A stretch of DNA of 64,000 bases from Photobacterium salinisoli. Its GTDB lineage: Bacteria; Pseudomonadota; Gammaproteobacteria; Enterobacterales; Vibrionaceae. The notes under the pieces are model-generated. The model searched no databases, was not told the origin of the DNA, and saw only the letters and a list, made by a program, of their open reading frames with translations. Of the stretch, positions 8,651-14,809 are shown piece after piece. The first letter of the stretch is position 1. Each line of letters starts with the position of its first letter. The position numbers and the translations under genes are program-made. The DNA lies in contig NZ_QZMS01000007.1 in assembly GCF_003614885.1 (NCBI RefSeq), positions 62,001 through 126,000 on the forward strand, given 5' to 3'.

Positions 8651-8654
8651 TGAA

Positions 8655-10322
8655 ATGAAAAATAAAATGTTTACCCGCACTGCCTTGTCTGCGGGATTGC
8701 TGATGGTATTGGCTGGCTGTGCTAGCCAGGAACAAGCCGACACCTGGCAACCAGACCAAACCTATAAGCTGACAATTCTTCATACCAATGACCATCATGG
8801 ACGTTTCTGGCATAACCGCGACGGTGAGTACGGTATGGCGGCCCGCAAGAGCTTGCTGGATGACCTGAGAAGAGAAGTGGCAGAAGAAGGCGGTACCAGC
8901 CTGCTGTTGTCTGGCGGCGATATCAACACAGGTGTGCCTGAATCGGATCTGCAGGATGCGGAGCCCGATTTCAAAGGCATGAACATGCTTGGCTACGACG
9001 CCATGGCACTGGGTAACCATGAATTTGATAATCCGCTCGATGTGCTGCGCAAGCAGGAAGGATGGGCTAACTTCCCTATGCTGTCAGCCAATATTTATGA
9101 CAAGGCAACAGGTAAGCGCTTGTTCCAGCCATACCAGATTTTCGAGCGACAGGGGATCAAAATTGCCGTTATCGGCCTGACCACTGAAGATACCGCCAAA
9201 ATCGGTAACCCAGAGTACATAGGTGGTATTGAATTTCGTGATCCGAAAGCGGAAGCCAAAGCAATCATCGCTGAGCTGAAAGAGACGGAAAAACCGGATC
9301 TGATTATTGCCGCTACCCACATGGGTCATTATGCCAACGGTAAGCATGGTGTGAATGCGCCGGGAGACGTTGCGCTGGCGCGATATCTTGAACCGGGCGA
9401 TCTGGATATGATTGTCGGTGGCCATTCTCAGGAACCTGTTTGTATGGAAGGGCCGAATATGGCCAATCCGTCATTTAACCCCGGCGAGGATTGCAAACCA
9501 GATCAGCAAAACGGTACCTGGATTGTACAGGCGCACGAGTGGGGCAAGTATGTGGGCCGCGCTGATTTCGAGTTCAGAAACGGTGAGCTGAATATGGTCA
9601 GCTACGATCTGATCCCGGTTAATCTGAAGAAAAAAATTAAGCTGGCTGACGGCCAGTCAGAGAAAGTCTTTATTGAGCAGGAGATCCCTCAGGATCCCAC
9701 GGTGAAAGCCTTCCTGACACCCTATCAGGAGCGCGGTCAGGCGAAGCTGAATATTAAGATTGCCCAGTCGAATGGCAAACTGGAAGGCGACCGTAATGTT
9801 GTGCGTTTCCAGCAAACCAATCTGGGACGTTTGATTGCCGCCTCTCACATGCAGCGCGCCAAAGCTGATTTTGCGGTGATGAACTCAGGTGGTGTCCGGG
9901 ACTCGATTCCTGCCGGTGACATTACTTATAAAGATGTGCTGAAAGTACAGCCATTTGGCAACATGGTGACCTATACCGATATGACCGGGGCCGAAGTGCT
10001 GGACTATCTGGGCTCTGTGGCGACCAAGCCTGTCGATTCAGGGGCATATGCGCAGTTCTATGGTGTTACCATGGATATCCTGGACGGCAAAATCAGCAAC
10101 GTGAAAATAGGCGGCAAAGCGCTGGTGCCAAGCAAAACTTATCGCTTTACAGTGCCCAGTTTTAATGCAGCCGGTGGCGACGGTTACCCTAAGCTGGTTG
10201 ATCATTCCGGCTACGTGAATACCGGATTTGTTGATGCGGAAGTATTGAAAGATTACCTGGAAGCCAACAGCCCGATTAATGTTCATGCGTTCGAGCCTAA
10301 CGGCGAGATTATGTACCGTTAA
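8655..10322 (+). CDS. nutA: 5'-nucleotidase lipoprotein (UshA/NutA family)
   Basis: A 555-residue exported enzyme that dephosphorylates extracellular nucleotides so that nucleosides and phosphate can be taken up. A lipoprotein signal is clear: MKNKMFTRTALSAGLLMVLAGC with lipobox LAGC. The metallophosphatase domain shows HTNDHHGRFW, SGGDINTG, LGNHEFDNP and GGHSQ, which supply the dinuclear metal site. The C-terminal nucleotidase domain has MNSGGVRDSIPAGDITY and ends with a substrate-binding FNAAGGDGYP. The length matches the roughly 550 residues of Vibrio NutA and E. coli UshA; the lipobox favours NutA. It stands alone with a strong downstream terminator and a tiny upstream ORF. Confidence 0.93.
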   Translation: MKNKMFTRTALSAGLLMVLAGCASQEQADTWQPDQTYKLTILHTNDHHGRFWHNRDGEYGMAARKSLLDDLRREVAEEGGTSLLLSGGDINTGVPESDLQDAEPDFKGMNMLGYDAMALGNHEFDNPLDVLRKQEGWANFPMLSANIYDKATGKRLFQPYQIFERQGIKIAVIGLTTEDTAKIGNPEYIGGIEFRDPKAEAKAIIAELKETEKPDLIIAATHMGHYANGKHGVNAPGDVALARYLEPGDLDMIVGGHSQEPVCMEGPNMANPSFNPGEDCKPDQQNGTWIVQAHEWGKYVGRADFEFRNGELNMVSYDLIPVNLKKKIKLADGQSEKVFIEQEIPQDPTVKAFLTPYQERGQAKLNIKIAQSNGKLEGDRNVVRFQQTNLGRLIAASHMQRAKADFAVMNSGGVRDSIPAGDITYKDVLKVQPFGNMVTYTDMTGAEVLDYLGSVATKPVDSGAYAQFYGVTMDILDGKISNVKIGGKALVPSKTYRFTVPSFNAAGGDGYPKLVDHSGYVNTGFVDAEVLKDYLEANSPINVHAFEPNGEIMYR

Positions 10323-10351
10323 TTGCTACTGAGGCTCTGTAATGCAGATTC

Positions 10352-10384
10352 AAGCTCACTTGTTCAGGCAGGTGAGCTTTTTTA
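10352..10384 (+). terminator. Intrinsic terminator of the nucleotidase gene
   Basis: AAGCTCACTTG (10352-10362) pairs with CAGGTGAGCTT (10369-10379) and is followed by a T-run. Confidence 0.9.
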
Positions 10385-10465
10385 TTGCTCTCAGGGCAGA
10401 TACTGGCTTGGCGGGAAGATACCTGTTAGCTATAGTGGGTAACGATAATTATGCCGGAGGACAGG

Positions 10466-10939
10466 ATGACACCCGCTATAAATCTCGCAAAAAAGCACAA
10501 AATTGCTCACAAAGTCCATCAGTATCTGCATGATCCGAACAATACCAATTTTGGCATGGAAGCGGCGGAGGTGTTGGGGCAGGATCCGGCCCGGGTATTC
10601 AAAACTCTGCTGTTTTCCTGTAATGGCGATCCCAGGCAGTTGGCGGTGGCCATAGTACCTGTGGCTGGCATGCTGGATCTGAAATCGGCGGCAAAAGCCG
10701 CAGGGGCCAAAAAAGCGGAAATGGCCGATCCCGCCATAGCTGAAAAAACAACTGGGTATATAGTGGGGGGGATCAGTCCTTTAGGCCAGAAAAAGCGCTT
10801 GCCCACTTTTCTTGATGATTCAGCTAGGGACTATGACACTATCTGTGTCAGTGCGGGTCGCCGGGGACTGGAAATAGAATTGGCTCCCAAGGATCTGTTG
10901 CAACTGACCTGTGGTCAATTGGCGGCGTTAGCCCGTTAA
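10466..10939 (+). CDS. ybaK: Cys-tRNA(Pro)/Cys-tRNA deacylase YbaK
   Basis: A 157-residue YbaK/ProX-superfamily protein that hydrolyses Cys-tRNA(Pro) misformed by prolyl-tRNA synthetase, a trans-editing step in translation quality control. Family features are the basic N-terminus (LAKKHKIAHKVHQY), FKTLLF, the central GAKKAEMADP and GGISPLGQKKRLPT, where the Gly-rich and Lys motifs form the active-site wall. ATG 10466 is chosen because CCGGAGG lies just upstream; ATG 10451 would place that site inside the gene. The tRNA-Pro locus lies about 2 kb downstream, which is probably coincidental. Confidence 0.93.
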   Translation: MTPAINLAKKHKIAHKVHQYLHDPNNTNFGMEAAEVLGQDPARVFKTLLFSCNGDPRQLAVAIVPVAGMLDLKSAAKAAGAKKAEMADPAIAEKTTGYIVGGISPLGQKKRLPTFLDDSARDYDTICVSAGRRGLEIELAPKDLLQLTCGQLAALAR

Positions 10940-10997
10940 TTATTCTAACAATTTATTCCATTTACGACAGGCTGAGTATCGGCCGCAGGAGACAAGG

Positions 10998-11612
10998 ATG
11001 ACCTTCAGTATCTGGCTTTCATTACTGATGATTTGTATGTTAGGGGCAATGTCGCCCGGGCCAAGTTTAGCGGTGGTGGCTAAACACAGTCTGGCTGGCG
11101 GGCGCTTGCATGGCATTGTGACTTCCTGGGCCCATGCGTTTGGCGTTGGTGTTTATGCTTTACTGACTCTGCTCGGGCTGGCGGTTGTCCTCAAACAGTC
11201 GCCAACACTCTTTCAGGTCATTACCTATTCTGGCGCCGCTTATCTGGCGTATCTGGGGATCAATGCCCTGCGCTCGAAAGGGGGAGTTGCGGCAAAACTG
11301 GCGGCGGGCGAACCCGCAAGTATGGGAAGTGCAGCCAGGGATGGACTGATGATCTCTATGCTGAACCCTAAATTGGCGCTGTTTTTTCTTGCACTGTTCA
11401 GTCAGTTTGTGGCTGTCGGGAGCGGTATCAGTGAGAGAGCGATTATTGTTGCCACCCCCTTATTGGTAGATGGCCTCTGGTACACGCTGATAGCGTTGGT
11501 TTTGTCCCGGCCAGCGGTGTTAGAAACACTGAAAACGCGCGCCCAGCTGATCGATCGTTTGTCCGGCGTGGTGCTGATTATGCTGGCACTCAGGGTGGTG
11601 TGGCAGGGATAA
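10998..11612 (+). CDS. LysE/RhtB-family amino acid exporter
   Basis: A 204-residue inner-membrane protein with five to six hydrophobic helices. The N-terminal signature GAMSPGPSLAVVAKHSLAGG is the LysE-family motif, followed by NALRSKGG and the second conserved NPKLALFFLALF. Relatives export lysine, homoserine, threonine or other amino acids. The start ATG 10998 has AGGAGACAAGG upstream. It follows ybaK on the same strand after about 60 bases and may be cotranscribed. The substrate is not predictable. Confidence 0.9.
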   Translation: MTFSIWLSLLMICMLGAMSPGPSLAVVAKHSLAGGRLHGIVTSWAHAFGVGVYALLTLLGLAVVLKQSPTLFQVITYSGAAYLAYLGINALRSKGGVAAKLAAGEPASMGSAARDGLMISMLNPKLALFFLALFSQFVAVGSGISERAIIVATPLLVDGLWYTLIALVLSRPAVLETLKTRAQLIDRLSGVVLIMLALRVVWQG

Positions 11613-11636
11613 GCACACTGCCACCAGTTGATAGCT

Positions 11637-12218
11637 TCAGCTCTGACGTTTCTGATGCCGTTCTCGGTTTTCCAGCTTACGTTCAGGGCTTTTCTTCAGC
11701 ATGACGTAAAGGGCACCATTTCCGCCATGCTGTCGTAACGCAGAATGATAGCCCATCACATCACTGATTTGGGTCAGCCAGGTCGCGACATAGCTTTTCA
11801 TTAAAGCCGGAGGCGTTGAACGTTCACCTTTGCCGTGCACAATAAGCACGGTACGTATGTCCATTCGCTGACACTGCTTAAGGAATCCGAGCACCTCGTC
11901 TCTGGCTTCTTTCAGCGTCTTGCGGTGCAAATCGAGCCGGGCCTGAATATCGTACTTGCCCAGCCTTAACTTGCGGATTACACCGTCCTGAACCCCGTCA
12001 CGTTTGTAATCCAGCATGTCATCCGGCTTGACCATAGCGGCATAATCCAGCGATAAATATTCCGGATCGCTGTCAGCCAGGCTCTGCGCTGCGGCTTGCC
12101 GGGCGAGCTGGGCGTCAGTGATCTGATGTTTCTTTTCTGGGGCCACTTTATCCTGCTCCAGCGGGGCCACATCGGCCATCATTTCCCGGAACAGGTCCAG
12201 TTCATCTTTATCGGACAT
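11637..12218 (-). CDS. smrA: Smr-domain endonuclease SmrA
   Basis: A 193-residue protein with a variable N-terminal half and a C-terminal Smr domain. The motifs LDLHRKT (LDLHxxT) and LIVHGKGERS (HGKG) are both present, as is the terminal HGGNGALYVMLKK. The overall alignment follows E. coli SmrA/YdaL rather than SmrB, including the LDYKRDGVQDGVIRKLRLGKY segment before the domain. Smr domains nick DNA or cleave RNA; SmrB acts on collided ribosomes, and the role of SmrA is less clear. The gene converges on the LysE-family gene, with 24 bases between them. Confidence 0.9.
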   Translation of the reverse strand: MSDKDELDLFREMMADVAPLEQDKVAPEKKHQITDAQLARQAAAQSLADSDPEYLSLDYAAMVKPDDMLDYKRDGVQDGVIRKLRLGKYDIQARLDLHRKTLKEARDEVLGFLKQCQRMDIRTVLIVHGKGERSTPPALMKSYVATWLTQISDVMGYHSALRQHGGNGALYVMLKKSPERKLENRERHQKRQS

Positions 12219-12270
12219 GGTGTGTTTTTCTACTGCGGACGGTAGGAAAGATTATACGTGGCTTGGCAAG

Positions 12271-12310
12271 AAAAAAAAGAATCCCGGGCCTGTCAGAGTC
12301 CTCAGGATTC
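12271..12310 (-). terminator. Intrinsic terminator downstream of the DUF3149 gene
   Basis: Read on the minus strand, GAATCCTG pairs with CGGGATTC and is followed by eight T residues. It lies between the DUF3149 gene and smrA, so it should end transcription of the micro-gene. Confidence 0.8.
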
Positions 12311-12336
12311 AAAGAAGATTGGAGATAACGGAACGG

Positions 12337-12477
12337 TTAATCTTGTGGCTTTGCATTCATAGCTTTATAGACAAAATAACCACCATAGAAGAGCATTAGC
12401 CCCAATGCACCGAAAATCACTATCATTGATGATAGGCCAACCGGATTACCAAAGAGTAAATCTAGCCAAAATTCCAT
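12337..12477 (-). CDS. DUF3149-type small membrane protein
   Basis: A 46-residue protein starting MEFWLDLLFGNPVGLSS, with a single hydrophobic helix (about residues 17-40, ending YFVYKAM) and a short polar tail NAKPQD. It matches my memory of the short DUF3149 family found in Vibrionaceae and relatives, whose function is unknown. ATG 12477 has AGAGGACATCAC immediately upstream, a good ribosome binding site, and a T-rich intrinsic terminator follows the stop. The gene thus has its own expression signals although it is very short. Confidence 0.8.
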   Translation of the reverse strand: MEFWLDLLFGNPVGLSSMIVIFGALGLMLFYGGYFVYKAMNAKPQD

Positions 12478-12668
12478 GTGATGTCCTCTGCCTGGGAAAC
12501 TGAATTCAAGCTTAATGGGCCTTGGCGAATGGGCTGATGATCTGGATCAATCCATCATCGAATCATCGCTATTGGTGTGTTTTTTTGTGGCTCTCAGCAA
12601 TATTCTGTTTTAACTGGTGCATTCCTAAGCAAGTAGCAGCGAGGAAAGGAAAATTTCTGCTCCTCCTC
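12478..12668. other. Intergenic region upstream of the tRNA-Pro locus
   Basis: It presumably contains the promoter of the divergent DUF3149 gene. No RNA gene or longer ORF was recognised. Confidence 0.5.
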
Positions 12669-12696
12669 TTGCGTTCGGTAAATTAGCCAGTATTAT
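12669..12696 (+). promoter_or_regulatory. Promoter of the first tRNA-Pro unit
   Basis: TTGCGT (12669-12674), 16-base spacer, TATTAT (12691-12696), then a GC-rich AGGCCACC at the expected start region. A GC-rich discriminator is typical of stable-RNA promoters under stringent control. Confidence 0.65.
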
Positions 12697-12732
12697 AGGC
12701 CACCTTGAATCGCATCAGCGTTTCGTTTTTGT

Positions 12733-12830
12733 CGGTGAATAGCGCAGTTTGGTAGCGCATCTCCGGCTTTTGAGAATAGCGGACCAGAGAGACCCTCTGG
12801 AGCGAAACTCAAAGCAGTAACAAAACTTGT
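12733..12830 (+). repeat. Truncated tRNA-Pro 5' half plus spacer (98 bp unit)
   Basis: The first 30 bases repeat the tRNA-Pro gene exactly, from CGGTGAATAGCGCAG to the end of the D-arm (GCGCATCT). The sequence then leaves the tRNA and enters a spacer with a CCAGAG/CTCTGG hairpin. It lacks anticodon, T-arm and acceptor 3' strand, so it cannot make a tRNA. The unit ends exactly where the intact tRNA begins. Confidence 0.9.
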
Positions 12831-12907
<77 letters not shown>

Positions 12908-13204
12908 CTATTTCTAAAGTCTGATACGTCGGGCTTTGTAGCTGGTAAGACGGCGACACGGGTCGGGTGCGGAAGCCCGCCGCGTTGAATCCCTCTTCAC
13001 CGACCACTATTTCTAAAGTCTGATACGTCGGGCTTTGTGGCTGGTAAGATGGCGACACGGGTCGGGTGCGGAAGCCCGCCGCGTTGAATCCCTCTTCACC
13101 GACCACTATTTCTAAAGTCTGATACGTCGGGCTTTGTGGCTGGTAAGACGGCGACACGGGTCGGGTGCGGAAGCCCGCCGCGTTGAATCCCTCTTCACCG
13201 ACCA
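12908..13204 (+). repeat. Three 99-bp repeats, each ending in the 3' end of tRNA-Pro
   Basis: Three nearly identical 99-bp units follow the tRNA. Each contains CTATTTCTAAAGTCTGATAC, a GC-rich middle and then the last 20 bases of the tRNA-Pro gene, GAATCCCTCTTCACCGACCA, at 12987, 13086 and 13185. The layout closely resembles the rtT repeats after E. coli tyrT, where tRNA 3' ends recur in tandem units. The copies differ from one another at only one or two positions, which indicates recent expansion or gene conversion. Confidence 0.93.
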
Positions 13205-13221
13205 CTATTTCAAAACGCGGT

Positions 13222-13251
13222 TTGAGTAACTCAGGTAACTAGAGTTATACT
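13222..13251 (+). promoter_or_regulatory. Promoter of the second tRNA-Pro unit
   Basis: TTGAGT (13222-13227), 18-base spacer and TATACT (13246-13251) form a near-consensus sigma-70 promoter between the two tRNA blocks. The second tRNA can therefore be transcribed independently. Confidence 0.65.
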
Positions 13252-13303
13252 TTCAAAAGAAGCAAATCTCGTTTTTAAGACTGTCCTCAGTCTGAACAAA
13301 ATT

Positions 13304-13497
13304 CGGTGAATAGCGCAGTTTGGTAGTGCATCTCCGGCTTTTGAGAACAGCGGACCAGAGGGACCCTCTGGAGCAAGCCTCAAAGCAAAAACAGAATTAT
13401 CGGTGAATAGCGCAGTTTGGTAGCGCATCTCCGGCTTTTGAGAACAGCGGACCAGAGGGACCCTCTGGAGCAAGCCTCAAAGCAAAAACAGAATTAT
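13304..13497 (+). repeat. Two 97-bp units with truncated tRNA-Pro 5' halves
   Basis: Units start at 13304 and 13401. Each carries the 30-base 5' half of tRNA-Pro (the first with a GTAGTGC variant in the D-arm) and then a spacer with the perfect hairpin CCAGAGG/CCTCTGG. The second unit abuts the intact tRNA at 13498. They are homologous to the unit at 12733. Confidence 0.9.
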
Positions 13498-13574
<77 letters not shown>

Positions 13575-13582
13575 CATTATAG

Positions 13583-13609
13583 AAGCCCGCTCATCGAGCG
13601 GGCTTTTTT
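13583..13609 (+). terminator. Intrinsic terminator of the tRNA-Pro locus
   Basis: AAGCCCGCTC pairs with GAGCGGGCTT around a three-base loop and is followed by a T-run, 9 bases after the second tRNA. Confidence 0.92.
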
Positions 13610-13639
13610 ATGTGCAGAATTTGGCTTTTGTGCCCAGTA

Positions 13640-13734
13640 ACCCCCACCTAGCCTCCCCCTTGAAAAGGGGGGAGGGATCGTACAGCTCTTGCTGAAACCA
13701 AGAATATTCCCCCCTTGGCAAGGGGAGTTAGACC
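13640..13734. repeat. REP-like palindromic element
   Basis: Two C-rich/G-rich hairpins: CCTCCCCCTTGAAAAGGGGG and a CCCCTTGGCAAGGGG core, joined by GGGATCGTACAG. The same modules occur, in a longer tandem form, at 37450-37743. They are dispersed palindromes of the kind often found between genes, without coding capacity. Confidence 0.85.
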
Positions 13735-13741
13735 AGGCGAT

Positions 13742-14641
13742 TCAGGGCAGGTTGTCAGAGGGGGTTTTGGCTATACCGGATTGGCAGGTAGCAGGTTGTG
13801 CGCTGTTGATTTGCTGAACGGTGAATCCCTGTTTTTTCAGCAATGCCGGTAGCCCTTCCTCGCCCATCATGTGGTAAGCACCGACTACCACCAGGAAAGT
13901 CCCTTGTTGGTACTGAGGGGAGGTGGTGAGTTGGTTAACCCAGTTGTAATTGCGCTGAATCAGCAAGTGCTGTTCAGTCTCTTCTGAAAGGGCGACTTGC
14001 TGGCTGAGTTCTGTCAGTACGGCATTATTACCTTGTTGCCAGGCGCTGAGCAGGCAGGCCATTTCTTGTTCCAGCAGTGGCCATTCGTTGAGCGTGGTTT
14101 GCAGCAGGTTTAATCCGTGATCAGGCAGTGAAGACAGCAAACGAAACTGGGCTTCGATTCCCTCCAGTTCGAAAATGGGGACAGTTTCTTTTTGTGCCCG
14201 GTTAAACACCACCTGATCAATGCCTTTGTCCGGGGTGAGGCCAAACTTTAGCGATTGCGCCATTTGCAGATGCATGGCAGTGAGCCAGGGCGGGCTTTCG
14301 AGCAGGCTGAAAGGAGAAAGTTTGAGTTGAGCGGCAAGATCTCTGAGGGTTCGGATATCGGAAGGCGGTAGCAGTTTACGGCTAACGTGCGCCTCGTCGA
14401 TTGGTGGCATACTGAATTGCTTCTGGATATTGGCTTCTAAAATCAGGCCATTTGCTTGAGGCCAGTAACGGTTAAAGGCATCAGGCAGGGGGTAGAGTGC
14501 ATCGCTGCCGACATGGATCGACCCCATCAGCACAAACTGTCGCTGGTTATCTTTGGCCAGCCAGACCTGAGGTTCTGCAGAGGCACCTGAACTGAAGATT
14601 GTCAGCAGGATACCGGCTTTGGTGAGCAGAGATTTAAACAT
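13742..14641 (-). CDS. TraB/GumN (PrgY-like) family exported protein
   Basis: A 299-residue protein with a signal peptide (MFKSLLTKAGILLTIFSSGA, cleavage near ASA-EP). The family motif LMGSIHVGSDALYPLP appears shortly after, then an LEANI strand, and the C-terminal GTFLVVVGAYHMMGEEGLPALL. Conserved His and Glu residues of this fold are thought to form a metalloprotease-like site, but the substrates are unknown; relatives are TIKI-like and the pheromone-shutdown protein PrgY. ATG 14641 is chosen because the signal peptide begins there. It lies downstream of copA on the same strand but is separated by a strong terminator. Confidence 0.87.
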   Translation of the reverse strand: MFKSLLTKAGILLTIFSSGASAEPQVWLAKDNQRQFVLMGSIHVGSDALYPLPDAFNRYWPQANGLILEANIQKQFSMPPIDEAHVSRKLLPPSDIRTLRDLAAQLKLSPFSLLESPPWLTAMHLQMAQSLKFGLTPDKGIDQVVFNRAQKETVPIFELEGIEAQFRLLSSLPDHGLNLLQTTLNEWPLLEQEMACLLSAWQQGNNAVLTELSQQVALSEETEQHLLIQRNYNWVNQLTTSPQYQQGTFLVVVGAYHMMGEEGLPALLKKQGFTVQQINSAQPATCQSGIAKTPSDNLP

Positions 14642-14700
14642 GCTGTTTCCATTGGCGCTAGGATGCATACAGCCTATGGAATCTGGTGCGGACTGGCAAG

Positions 14701-14728
14701 AAAAAGCGGCTGACACAGGCAGCCGCTC
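14701..14728 (-). terminator. Intrinsic terminator after the copA operon
   Basis: On the minus strand, GAGCGGCTG pairs with CAGCCGC(T), followed by a T-run, right after the small ORF that follows copA. Confidence 0.9.
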
Positions 14729-14736
14729 AGAAGTGA

Positions 14737-14808
14737 TTACTTGTTGGGATGCAGCCAGAACCACCAGACAATAAAGCCAATGGCCAGCGCAGCAAGTAAA
14801 GCCATCAT
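14737..14808 (-). CDS. 23-residue membrane peptide downstream of copA
   Basis: A micro-gene reading MMALLAALAIGFIVWWFWL followed by HPNK: one hydrophobic helix with four aromatic residues and a short basic tail. ATG 14808 has AGGAGG six bases upstream, located inside the end of copA. The copA stop codon (14810-14812) lies 1 base before the start, and a terminator follows the ORF. The gene is therefore placed and signalled like a real cistron of the copA operon. By analogy with CcoS next to the CcoI copper ATPase, or with other small subunits of P-type ATPases, it may bind or regulate CopA; this is inference. Confidence 0.7.
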   Translation of the reverse strand: MMALLAALAIGFIVWWFWLHPNK

Positions 14809-14809
14809 C

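Noticed and set aside
8540-8654. Riboswitch upstream of the 5'-nucleotidase
   Set aside because: Only a five-base-pair stem is present; none of the known riboswitch cores was recognisable.
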